64,000 bases of DNA, from the NCBI GenBank assembly GCA_021234155.1, contig JAJEKV010000572.1:80115-144114 (forward strand), written 5' to 3'. Under the pieces are notes generated by a model. That model was given only the letters and a program-made list of their open reading frames with translations, had not been told where the DNA came from and made no database searches. This DNA is from Isoetes taiwanensis. Its lineage: Eukaryota; Streptophyta; Lycopodiopsida; Isoetales; Isoetaceae. The translations under genes were made by a program, and so were the position numbers. Shown here piece after piece: positions 45,448 to 56,770 of the stretch. Numbering within the stretch: position 1 is the first letter of the stretch; the number at the start of each line of letters is the position of its first letter.

Positions 45448-47831
45448 AAATTGAGACCGAAAGTGACCATGAGAATAAGAGAAATTTCAGGAGAAATTTA
45501 TGAAGTATTCAACCAAATTAGTACAAATGTTGATGACAATGACAAAAGGCAGTATCCTTGTGGTCTTCTTTGAGGGCAAAGGGATTTACCAATTGCTTCT
45601 ATAAAGAAATCTAAGCAGGTTACTATGGCCCGAGCAAATGGTGAAGAATTTGAAGGAAAGAATGCAAGAACATAAGTTTGAGAGGAATCATGACATGCTT
45701 CAGGTGCAAAAGGAAGTCCACCCCGATAATGGCGTTAGCAGGTACAAATGGTGTCAAGCCATTGAATCAAGCGTAAGTGGCGGATTGCTCAAGATCCCCG
45801 GAAAAACAATTTCAAATGCGCTTTTCAAAGAAGGGTGCAAGCTAACAAAGGGAAGGACCTTGGTCAATGTTCGGGAGGAGGAAGTGGATGGATAGCATGT
45901 TAGATTACAATAGAGAAGCTGTTATCAAGTTCTGAACAGAAAATACAAGAGTTTCTCCATACAAGAAAGACGTGAGGAGGTATGTATCAGAGACAGGAAT
46001 AAAGATGGAACATCCAATTCACCTTCTTGAAGTCAGCCAAGTAAGTATTCATCCTATATTGTAGGGTTCATTATATGTAGCATTTATTTGGCATTCACAC
46101 GATTTCCCTGCAGTTGCAATTCTACCTCAGGTTTAGAGAGGAGAATCCTCATATCAAAATTGCATTGCAGACTTTTGAGAGGTTGAAACCGAGTTTTGTA
46201 AGGAGGATGCGCGGAGAGGCATACATCTTTGTTGCATCCACCACTTGAAATTTGAATACATCATGCGGGGATTGAAACGACTGAGAAAATCGGGTGGAGT
46301 TCATGACAATTGCAACCCGCCATCGTGAGATTTGTGGCCCCGCCCGTAATGTGCAGCCAAGGAGCATACAATCAAGTGCACCCGGTGATTTATGGAGACA
46401 AGTGGTCCGCATCAAAGGTGATGATGAGGAGTGGTTTGATCATAACCGCTTGATGTTGGCGTGTAAAAATGTGGGTTGGATAGAATTAGAAAATGTCCAC
46501 GGGGAAATGGATGGCACGGGTTGGTACTAGTTACTTGGAAGACATTTGAAAAGCAACACGTGGACCGGGGAGAATTGGGGGATCCAAGAAAGGCTTTGAG
46601 GTACAAACCTGTCTTGAGATTAGTTTAAAAGGAGAGAAGTCCCAAAGAGTTTCAAGAGGATGTGAAGAAGGTAATATCAGATTTTGTTCCACACAATTAC
46701 ATAGCACATTGGCAGGCCAATCAGTTTAAATAGTGTGTGTCATCATTTCCAGAAGATACAATTGTATCTGTTATTGACTTCCTTTGAAAAATTACAAACA
46801 TCAAGATCCGAGAATGAGCCCCGGTCCAATGCGGCATACTGAGACCAAGTTTCTATACTTGTTCACATAACATATAGACATGACAAAAGTGCCGATATTC
46901 CTGTTCCGTAAGTGCATGTAAGAAGATTGTCCAAAGAAGAAAAAAAAAAACGTAAGATTGGAGCGGTCGGGGAATAGACTCAACAATGGTAGGAAGATCA
47001 TAAAAGAGACTCACTTTTACATTTCTGATGATAAAGTGCATGACTCATTATTTGTGGAACACTACCTACAAAAACATGTTGCATGGCTTAAGGAACAGGA
47101 AATAGAGTATGAGAAGCATTGGGTTTGGAGTGATGGCTGCTCATCACAATTCAAGTCAGGAAAACCTTTTTTTTTCTTATGCAGGTACTTCACAATGAAT
47201 GACAAGGAAATAGTGTGGAACTACTTTGCCACTGCTCATGGTAAAGGTGAACACGATGGTGCAGGTGCTGTTATCAAAAGGCTGCTAAGTAAGGAACAAC
47301 TCAAACCCAATGGTGTGCAACTGAGGCATGCTAAAGATATTGTGAAATTTCTGTGTATCAGTTGACGAAACAGATGAGATCAAAAGATATTTTTGGGAAA
47401 TTGAACCTGCTGTTGTGGCAAACATGCAAGAATATGAAATTGAAACACTTAAAGGCACAAAGAAGATTCATTGTATCAGACCTGTCAGCCGGAGTAGACC
47501 AAACAGGCTTGCTCATAGATGCCTGTCATGTTTCTGCTTGTTTTGCATGGATCATAATCGGGACTCCTGCATCAATACAGGTATATTTGGAAAGTGGGAG
47601 GTAACTGACTTAAAACCAGGAGTTGAGAAGAAAAAGGAGACTCTTGAACAAGCCAATGAATGGATCAGTAATTTGGTAGAGGTAGGTGACAATTTTGCAG
47701 TGAATGCTGAGGTAGACAATTCAGAGGGTGTGGACTTCTATATCCTCAAGTGGCAGAACCCAAATGCACACTTGAAGATTCATACAAAGATGGATGGGGG
47801 CAAAAATTTGGAGTGCATGAGGTTATCTTAA
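45448..47831 (+). pseudogene. Copy B: second, decayed member of the DDE-like transposase family
   Basis: Exon 1 ends with ENTRVSPYKKDVRRYVSETG...LLEVSQ at 46040; a TGA replaces the Trp before TENTRV. A 73-bp intron (46041-46113) lies at exactly the same codon boundary and phase as in copy A. Exon 2 has LQFYLRFREENPHIKI, YIMRGLKRLRKSG, HWQANQFK, DTIVSVIDF and VSILVHITYRHDKSADIPVP. A second intron (46918-46992, GTAAGT...TAG) leads to KIIKETHFYISDDKVHDSLF, HWVWSDGCSSQFKSGKPFFF and FATAHGKGEHDGAGAVIKRL. A frame change near 47355 is followed by YFWEIEP, a SCFCLFCMDHNRDSC cluster and VGDNFAVNAE, ending at 47831. Several stops and frame changes make it a pseudogene, but every motif of copy A is mirrored. 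Confidence 0.7.
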
Positions 47832-48799
47832 GTGGATTGTATTATCAATTCTTGGGTAATTTCAAGTATATGTTGCTCATTAAACAAGCCTCATTGCTGC
47901 GACCATGTGGTAAGATATCCTAAAATTGATATGGATAAAATAGAAGGCATACCATGTACAAAAATTTCACAGAGACCCATGAAAAAATTATGGTCTCCCA
48001 ATAACATTGTAATTCTTTGACACTTAACCAAATTGATGTCATTCTTTTCAAGTGATTTGTTGTTCCAGCACCTAAGCACGTAAGCACACATTTGTATATA
48101 TATTAATAATAGTGAGGATGCACAAGGGTGGTGTGCATGGACACGTACTTCGAAATGAAGATTGAATTGTTGTTTAAGAATGTACATTTGTGACATTGGA
48201 ATAATATTCAATTATTTATTTTGATACCATCACTTTCCCAAAATTCTTGGCAAAATTATATTGTCAAGGCATTTCCTCGATGTGACATGTGTCAATTCGA
48301 TCGGGTCATAATGAAATATTTAAGCCCTGGTTACTTAATTAATTGTTCTCGCGCGCGTGTGAGGTTTTTCGCACCGACGCCGCTTAAGCCGTGATTTAAG
48401 CACTAGACGCTTGCCGCGTAAGCTCTTCTCACAAGCTCACGCCCGCCCATTCCCCGCCAATTCCTCCAAGACTCCCAATTCCTTCTCAGACTACCAACTG
48501 CATTCCCAATTTCTCCCAAGATGAAGCGAAAGCACATAGCGAGGAGCCTGAGGTCACCTCTAAGAGGCACTTACTAAGCGTCGAAGAGGTGTTCCCTCCA
48601 CTCTTCCCACCTTTGCCTCAAGTACTTGCCTCCCTCTCCCGCCCCCACCCCACTTCTCTGGCTTTGAAGAGGATTCTTCTGATTCCGATTCCTCATCTTC
48701 TGATTCCTAATGTCCTCGCAGGAATATGTCACTGCTGTTCTGCAAGGATGGATAGGGGAATCAGAAGAAGAAGTGACGAGTTCGATGAAGAAGTCTGGC
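47832..48799. other. Spacer; fragment of an acidic Ser-rich frame near 48520-48715
   Basis: No gene is seen in 47832-48490. From 48522 an ATG context (MKRKHIARSLRSPLRG) and, in another frame, a SGFEEDSSDSDSSSSDS stretch suggest the remains of a coding exon, but no frame is open throughout. The long plus-strand frame that runs on into poly-Glu is created by the GAA array. Confidence 0.35.
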
Positions 48800-48892
48800 A
48801 AGAAGAAGAAGAAGAAGAAGAAGAAGAAGAAGAAGAAGAAGAAGAAGAAGAAGAAGAAGAAGAAGAAGAAGAAGAAGAAGAAGAAGAAGAAG
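48800..48892. repeat. (GAA)n array 1, about 31 units
   Basis: Pure AAG/GAA triplets. The upstream flank is unrelated to that of arrays 2, 4 and 5; the downstream flank is the 320-bp repeat shared with array 2. Confidence 0.97.
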
Positions 48893-49214
48893 GGAATATT
48901 CTCTTCGGATCTTCTCGTCTTTTTTATGATAGAATGCAAGACAAATATAGTCTTCAAATGCAAGTGAAATATACAAATATGAGGATATTATACAGTTGCA
49001 TCCTCCAAGATTTTTGTTGTACAGAATGGCCTAACATGCATATATGATGGAAAAATACCAATGAACATAAAGTAGAGCTATTATCTGGGAAATTCTTAGC
49101 TATTATGCCTAGGGGGCAATTTGGGGCATGTGCCTAAGCTGCAAGTTGGCTTAGGGCAATTTGTCTTAAGTAGAAGAAGAGATTTGGCATAATGCAAACT
49201 TGAGAATTCCTCTT
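48893..49214. repeat. 320-bp dispersed repeat, copy 1
   Basis: Starts right after GAA array 1 with GGGAATATTCTCTTCGGATC and ends with GAGAATTCCTCTT. It is nearly identical to 52574-52894, apart from single-base differences such as the G-run in 'CCTAGGGGGCAATTTGG'. Confidence 0.92.
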
Positions 49215-52200
49215 GGTATACACATACGTTCCACTTGTCTATTTGTGCTCAAAATAAAAACTTGGACATGGGAATATATTAATGTTTGAATGGGGACATT
49301 CAAATATTTGAGAAATATAAAATTGCATACTACTTTAATATTGCCTATGACTATTGACAATACCTTAGCATTTTGAATATTCATTATGCAAGATACTTTT
49401 GAGTATAGGTCATATCTAACCTTTATTTTCTACATTTTGGGAAAGTCGAGCATGCAAAAAGAGCATTCATCAAAAACCTAAGACCTTTTGCATTGCACTC
49501 TTTGAGAAAAGGTACAATGATGATTTACACTACAAAATGGTTTATAATGAGTGAAAAAAAGTAGACTTCCTTAGTTTCCTTGTTATACAAGAAGGCATTC
49601 GTGTCATGGCATCTGCTTGTGATTTTTCAAAAAAAAACATAGCATGAGCCTTAATGGCAAAAGTCGTTTTCAAATTTGATGGCCCTATGGGATACATTAA
49701 ATGGCATTAAATGCCTATTTATCTTGGATGGGCAAGCTACGATGCTAACCCAAGGTTTATATTATTGTTAATGCTATATCATTCTTGAGTATTATTTTTC
49801 CTTTAGCATTTGCACGTAATGTCTTTAGGGCGGGGAAAACGAGTCGGAAATGGCATTCCATGGCGCCAAAATTGTCGCCTACATAAAAATAAGCAGTTCT
49901 CTTGCAAATATGGCAAGGAAGCAATCATGTTCACCCGGATATAGATGCTCGATGTGAGGCTTAGTCACTATATGATCGATTTGGGCTTATGCTTCATTTT
50001 ATACGATAAGGACCTGGTTGCCGTCAAAACTAAGCTTGAAGGATCGGCTTAGATTTTTGCCTCTATATTAAGGCAGTGTTGATCACTCTAAAAATCAGGT
50101 GCTGATAGTGAAGCAACTCGTTTTATTCTCTGGGGAGGTTTTCAGACCGAAAATGAAGAAACATGTTTAATGGATGAATTGTGCATATTCATGCTTATGG
50201 AATTAAATTACTCATCCGCAAGATCTTGTATGGATGTAAGAGTTGGAATGGCGGTTATTTACCCTTACAACGCTCACAGAGTTTTAGCTAAGATATCTTA
50301 GAAGTCTCTGGAAGAATGGAAAGCCAGTGCTATGGATGCATGTCAAGTTTGCTAAAAATGTGGCTGTTATAATCAGGTTTGAATCTATTTTCATCTGAAC
50401 TTAAGGGATCGAGAACTCATTTTGTAGTTACTGACATAAAAGGTTTTACTTTATGATGTTAGCTAAATGAGCTTACTACTTAAATGTACTACGGTATGCT
50501 TTTCTTACAGCAAAGCAAATGGAAAGGCATTTGAAATCTGCACATCATTTGAAATATGCTCAAAATGCTGGAGAACTCTGATAGCCCAAATTACGGTCGG
50601 CAGATAATCAAATGGCTTTGCAAAGACAACCTGCAGATGATAGGAGCGAAAACAACTCAGGTTTTTATGCTCTGATTGATCTAAAATTGTCCTTTTACAT
50701 GTCGCACGGTGGCTACATGAAATAAAAAGATCTTATTGCCTCCATGGTTTTCTTTAGGCTGCTATTGCTTCTTAGAAAACTCTATGATTGTGCATGGTTT
50801 CCATCGGCCGATTGATTGATTGAGACTTGCTTTTACGACCCTAACTTAATGGGTCATTGCATTAACCTAAATTTTATGAAATGATAGATGCTATAGAACT
50901 GGTATCAAGGTAACCATATGTGATATCTTTTCAACATATCAAGCTATAGAACATATGTGATACCATTTTGAACTTGAAATAGGACTCTATTCTTAAGATC
51001 TCTTGGACTAAATTGTCTTATGCATGAAAGGTAGATGACTTTGCTTTTGCAATTTACATTGCATATACAAAAAGATATATGTGCTTATAGGTGGATAAAT
51101 TAGTCTTTAAAGATTGAATCGGGAAACTATAAATTTCTATAATCTTATACTTTATGATACAAAATTGGAGATTATTTGAGATGTTTATAATGCTAAAAAT
51201 ATTGTTATTCCAGGTTTCTTTCTTGTTAATGTCTAACTCAGGGCAAAAGGATACAATTGGTGATCAGCGATGAGCTGAGAGACCCAATGTACCTTTTGGC
51301 CCTTGCACATTTACCATTATCATGCTAATTGTGTATTGATTGGCTGCAGGTACGGGTTCTCTCCTCTAATTGTCTCGCTTTGTCATTAGAGTTGGCGTTG
51401 ACGGGAATGGAATGGATCGGAAATATATGAGATGGAAGATGATGCATTTTGATAGCGACACACATATGAGATATGTATACAAATATGTGGTTTATATAGG
51501 AATTCAGTTGAAAACTCTATACATTATAATCGAAAGTACTTAAATTGATTAAATGGAAAGATTTATACATTCTAAATGATTGCATTCTCATATCTTATAT
51601 TCTAGATGCTAAACTTTGAAATTGATTAAACGAGAAAAACTTATTGGGAAATAAACTTTATACCTCTATTTTAGTATATAAGATCATTATTTCAACCAAA
51701 TAAAGGTTACCTATATGTGTGTGGCTTGGGTTTTACCCTTGATGGATATATGGGAAACGTTTACATCTTGAACGGAACTATATTTTTGTATTTATCCATA
51801 TATGGTGTAAGTCTAGATGTAAATATGTGAATAAGAAGAAAATGTGACTTCCATTAGTTAGAGTCTTCTAACTAGCACAGCTCCACTTTATTTGGTTGAT
51901 TCTCAGATCCATCTTTTTTACTCCACATATATGGGGGTATGGATTTGGGAATGATTTCAGTATCTATGATATTGAAGTTCACATGATATTATCTTTTATT
52001 CAGAACTAACAAATATCTTGTCTTTCATTTCTGATGTACAGAAAAAGGCTTTTTGGATGCAGCATCTCTTGGATGCAAGGTATGGGGATGGGAGAGAACC
52101 CCATAATTATGCTTTTCAAGCTCTATGGATGTTTCTTGAATGCTACAAATCAACTGTAGCTTTTTTACATCTATATCTTCTAAAATTGCCTTCGGCCCAT

Positions 52201-52359
52201 TGTGCCATGGCATGTACTTAGGGACTATTGTGCCTTGAGTACATCTCAAATTTTAATACAGCCTGTGGTCTATTGTGCCAAGGCTTAGAGATTCTGGGTC
52301 TATTGAACAGAATACTCTATGTTTCAAGATTCTAAACAAAGTAATTTACTTTCTTCTGG
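49215..52359. other. Three-kilobase AT-rich stretch without recognisable gene
   Basis: No frame with family similarity on either strand. A 'TGGTATCAAGG' phrase at 50900 recalls a tRNA-Met primer-binding site, but no LTR end lies next to it. A minus-strand frame near 52025-52249 and a plus frame near 52018-52221 overlap and show no motif. Confidence 0.45.
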
Positions 52360-52449
52360 TGTAAGGAAGTAGGACCCCTCTTTTTATAGGGGGGGTCCTA
52401 CTTTCCCTATAAAAAGTGGTGTCCTACATCCTGAGGGAGGGATGTGGGA
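52360..52449 (+). repeat. LTR-head-like hairpin module before GAA array 2
   Basis: Begins TGTAAGGAAGTAGGACCCC. GTAGGACCCC (52369-52378) pairs perfectly with GGGGTCCTAC (52392-52401). Alternatively AGGACCCCTCTTTTTATAGG (from 52371) pairs with CCCTATAAAAAGTGGTGTCC (to 52424). It has the same design as the first 90 bp of the LTRs at 55563 and 62818, and is likewise followed by a GAA array. Confidence 0.75.
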
Positions 52450-52573
52450 GAAGAAGAAGAAGAAGAAGAAGAAGAAGAAGAAGAAGAAGAAGAAGAAGAA
52501 GAAGAAGAAGAAGAAGAAGAAGAAGAAGAAGAAGAAGAAGAAGAAGAAGAAGAAGAAGAAGAAGAAGAAGAAG
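52450..52573. repeat. (GAA)n array 2, about 41 units
   Basis: The longest uninterrupted array in the window. It joins the LTR-head hairpin on its left to the 320-bp repeat on its right. Confidence 0.97.
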
Positions 52574-52894
52574 GGAATATTCTCTTCGGATCTTCTCGTC
52601 TTTTTTATGATAGAATGCAAGACAAATATAGTCTTCAAATGCAAGTGAAATATACAAATATGAGGATATTATACAGTTGCATCCTCCAAGATTTTTGTTG
52701 TACAGAATGGCCTAACATGCATATATGATGGAAAAATACCAATGAACATAAAGTAGAGCTATTATCCGGGAAATTTTAGCTATTATGCCTAGGGGCAATT
52801 TGGGGCATGTGCCTAAGCTGCAAGTTGGCTTAGGGCAATTTGTCTTAAGTAGAAGAAGAGATTTGGCATAATGCAAACTTGGAGAATTCCTCTT
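52574..52894. repeat. 320-bp dispersed repeat, copy 2
   Basis: Matches 48893-49214 at an offset of about 3680 bp. Identity ends at GAGAATTCCTCTT; the following bases differ between the two places. Confidence 0.92.
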
Positions 52895-52940
52895 TATGCA
52901 CCAAGACTTCTTCTGTTAGTAGTCTTGGTGAAGATGTGTC

Positions 52941-53043
52941 GAAGAAGAAGAAGAAGAAGAAGAAGAAGAAGAAGAAGAAGAAGAAGAAGAAGAAGAAGAA
53001 GAAGAAGAAGAAGAAGAAGAAGAAGAAGAAGAAGAAGAAGAAG
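52941..53043. repeat. (GAA)n array 3, about 34 units
   Basis: Pure array 47 bp after the 320-bp repeat copy 2, flanked by GATGTGTC on the left and GATTTTTTC on the right. It has neither the hairpin head nor the 320-bp tail. Confidence 0.97.
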
Positions 53044-55562
53044 ATTTTTTCTTAGACTTTTAATGCCTATATAGTATTATGACTTGAAATTATGTCCGCT
53101 TGTTACATAGGTAGCATAAGAAAATAATTTTTCAAAAATAGTATTCTATTGGGGACATGTATGTGACACATGGTACCTTCAGGGAATGTTTGCACGTAAA
53201 CAAGCCCTTATAGTTTGGCTATATCACTTGGGGGATCTTCTAGAGTCCAATTGTTTAAAATCTTCTCTAGAGAATTGCTTTGGCATGTTCAAAGGCCATG
53301 GCACGTGTGCTACATGGAACCTTTAAAAATTTGAAAATTTGAAGATGTGATTTGGAAATTAGATGTCATATGGAAATTTAATGCTCTAGTACGATTGCAC
53401 CTAGTTTATTTGAATATGATGGCACCTATACTTTTTAAAGATGATGGGACTTATATGATGGCACCTATACTTTTTAAAGATGATGGGCCTTGTAGTATTT
53501 AAAGATGAGGGCATATATTAGCTGATGAAAATATGGCACCCATATATTGACGATGGAGTTTTTTAGAGGTTCACATGGTTACATTTGAGTATAAAAGTAG
53601 TTTAAAAAAATGGCATGCGATATGACTTTAGGATTTTTTCCATAAAATATAGGGTTAGGTTTGCAAAAGATAATAGTGGAGCCGGATATGGCATCTTGCC
53701 GAATGGATCCAACACTTTCAAATCTGTAAATGCAAATAGCTCTTATCCGCTCATGGGATCCGATCTCGCTCACGTAAATATAGTCTATATGTCACGGATA
53801 TGGCATGAAGAGCTACGCAGATTCCATGGTAGTGTGTAGGCAATGGATATGGCATGTGGAGATGTTGTTCACATTCCACAATGTATTTGTAGCAGGCAAC
53901 AAAAAATAAATAAGCCGGTTTCATCTGGCCTAAAGCAAGCATCCGCTCCATCTTTCCGTGATGCCCGGAAGGTGTTATACTTTTTCGTTCTTGCATAATA
54001 AGGTTTTATCCAAAATGATGCGTATCCGAGTTGCTAATGTGCTCCTATTAAACAAATTTATGTTGTTCCAGATCTATTGCAAGGAGATTTAAATTCCTAA
54101 GATATGGAAGGGCGACACAAATATCGTGTTTTTGATGACTACGATTTTTAAACAAGAAGTTCTTGATTATTCTTTTGCAAAAAATACACATTTGAGATTT
54201 AATCCTGCACTATGAAATAGGTGTAAAAGGGTTTTGCATGCCTTTGCTTAGATCCGCCCATAGGAGGTTATTTCAAGTGGTCGCAATATAGTGCTTTGAG
54301 TTTAGTGCTAAGAAGTAGATAAATGAATCTGGTTTAGTTTTTGCTGGCATTATAATACAACTAAATATGTCACCGCAATGATGCAAGATGCATGAGATAT
54401 GATACAAGGGTTTTCGATGGTTATTAAGTGTTAAGCCAGGTCCCCAGACCTTTAGTTCTATGATTATTGGCTTCACACATGTAATATAACGGTGCAAAGA
54501 TGGAAGCACATGACTTTGGTGCCCATGGCGCACCATACCAAATTATGTGAAGCACATGGATGTGATTCATTTTCTTATTTCTATGGAGCTAACTTTGCTG
54601 ATATTTTGGTGAAGTAAGCGTGCAAGCCTTGGATGTGTGATAACATTCTCTAATGATTATATGATGTTATAACAATGGATTCTAAATTGTTTAGATCTTT
54701 GATGGCTAAACATTAGGTGAAGGGCTTAAGAGCCATGTAGTTTTATAGCTACCCTGCCACCCCTTTCCTTGTTACCATTAATATGCTAATATTGGTCTGT
54801 TTGGGTGTGTAACCAAGACTACATCTCCTAGATGTTTCGCTCATTGCTTGGATGTTACACGCAATCAATCACACGAGGATTGCGTCTTTTATTGTATAAC
54901 AACAATATTTGGTGAGACCTTTCGTGATTATTAGGGAATACAAATTTTAAAATTTTGACTTGAAATCATATACATTATTGATAGCTTAAATGTTCTACTT
55001 TGTATCCGCCCATTTATGACTTGAGAAGATATATGAACGACTCTTTGAAATGTATTAAGGTAAGCATATTTTGTATTGAGTAAAAGCATATTTTGTACTT
55101 CATTATAATCAAAACTTTATGGAATACATGCATTTTTACACTTGAACTTAATCCTGAATACTTTATGTTTTTACGCTATACATTACGCTATACATTACGT
55201 TTGCTTATCTACAATAAGATGAATATTTGCAAGTTGGTGTGGTTGTGGCCCCGGGTAACACTGTGGTGGATATGTGTGTCCATCATCTTTGCATTGAATG
55301 AAATCCATTCATATAAACTAGTTTTGTATGTTGTGGAAAGTAATCATTGTGAAGATAAATCGAAGAAGAAGAAGTGACTTCCACTTTGCTAGAGATATCC
55401 GGCAAACACAACTACGCTTTAGGATTATGGCCCACGGCGTTGGTCCTTGGTATTGGGTCCATTGCACCCTTTACCCATTATATATGTTGATAGTACTTCT
55501 ATACTTATAGAAGAATGACTATATACAATGTTTGAGACATCTAAAATTGATGTCACTTATGG
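53044..55562. other. AT-rich stretch without recognisable gene
   Basis: A 39-bp unit ATATGATGGCACCTATACTT plus TTTAAAGATGATGGG is duplicated in tandem at 53415-53492. A plus-strand frame at 53615-53839 (with SGAGYGILPNGSNTFKS) is unrecognised. A short GAAGAAGAAG tract lies at 55361-55374. Confidence 0.45.
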
Positions 55563-56770
55563 TGTAGGATAGTAGGACCCCTTCTTTTCATAGGAGGGTC
55601 CCTATCCTATGAAAAAATTGGTTCCTATTACAGGGGAGGTTGTGGGAGGAGAAGAAGAAGAAGAAGAAGAAGAAGAAGAAGAAGGAAGAAGAAGAAGAAG
55701 ACAAGATAATGGTCCGGCTTGTTGGTCCGCTGGTATTGCCCTCGATTCATGATACCCTAATTAATGGCTAAAAGCGAGGTAATGATGTACTCCTGATGAT
55801 AGGAGTGCTCTAATTCAATTGGCCTCAATAGACTTTTGAAGATGAAAAATATTGACAAACGGTGATGATATAAACCGACAGCAGAGGTTCCGTGTTGCAT
55901 GAGTAGAATTTCCAGGGTGGTAATTAAGTGTGAATGTCTTGTTGTGAACATAGTTTCAAACAATGGCAAAGGTGCTCAACTATGGATGCAAGGATGTGTC
56001 AAAACTTGTGCCATGGGAATTTATAGTTGAACTTGTGACTTCTAAATATGAAGTGGAAAAAGAATAATCGGTATTTACCAAGTGTACCATGCAAAAGCTG
56101 GAACCCTGGAGAATATGGCAGGTCTGCGGGCTGAGCCGTAATAAATGGGTGCAGGCTAAAAAGGGGATATACTGGTCAATGAAGCTAGACACATGGGTGC
56201 AGGCTAAAAAGGAGATATACTGGTCAATGAGGCTATGCACAATATCCCAAGGAAAAAATTTCGGTGCCGCCGGAATTGAATGGGCAACCGAAAGAAAAGG
56301 GGGAACTTTGCACAAAAAGTTAGGTTCTCAGCTAAAAAAATGGCACCTATTAGAGGATTGTTAAGCATCTGAGTTGTGCTCTGCGTGGCTTTTAAGAAGG
56401 TTCACCAGATCTTTGGTGCCATTTCGTAGTGAAGCTGAGATGCCGAAAAGGAGATACGAAAGGGGACCAGGCAAAAAGCTAAAGGACCCAACAACAACAG
56501 CTCAAAAAAAGACTGACAAGGGGAGCTTCCAGCCGAAAACCTAGCAATGGTGGAGCTTTTCAAACAGCGATAAGACGAGGATCTCTAAATCAGGTGGTGG
56601 TTTCATACCTGCTAAAATGGTGGTAAATCGAAAATGCAAAAAATGGGTATGGGCAGCGTTTGTACCATGCTTTGTCATGTTTTATCATTCTGAAAACAGG
56701 CTACAGCTTGTAGATGGTAAAATTAGTGCTGGATGCTATATTAGGCGTTGAATACAATTTAAGTGATTGG
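55563..56770 (+). repeat. 5' LTR (visible matching part)
   Basis: The stretch matches 62818-64000 with many small indels. The true LTR must extend further, because the right copy is cut by the window end and a TATA-like word lies at 56837. A 46-bp unit starting GGGTGCAGGCTAAAAAGG is duplicated at 56147-56240; the same duplication is present in the right LTR, so it predates insertion. Confidence 0.75.
55650..55701. repeat. (GAA)n array 4, interrupted
   Basis: About 17 units with one GGAAG interruption, inside the 5' LTR directly after the hairpin head. Confidence 0.95.

Noticed and set aside
50900-50910. TGGTATCAAGG as a retrotransposon primer-binding site
   Set aside because: Only part of the usual tRNA-Met complement, and no LTR end lies immediately upstream.
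48800-52894. The paired GAA plus 320-bp repeats as LTRs of one element
   Set aside because: Their 5' flanks differ completely at the array, there is no polypurine tract before the second copy, and ends lack TG...CA agreement.
48589-53074. Long open frames encoding poly-Glu, poly-Lys, poly-Arg or poly-Leu across the GAA arrays
   Set aside because: A stop-free triplet array is open in all frames; flanks show no conserved coding.
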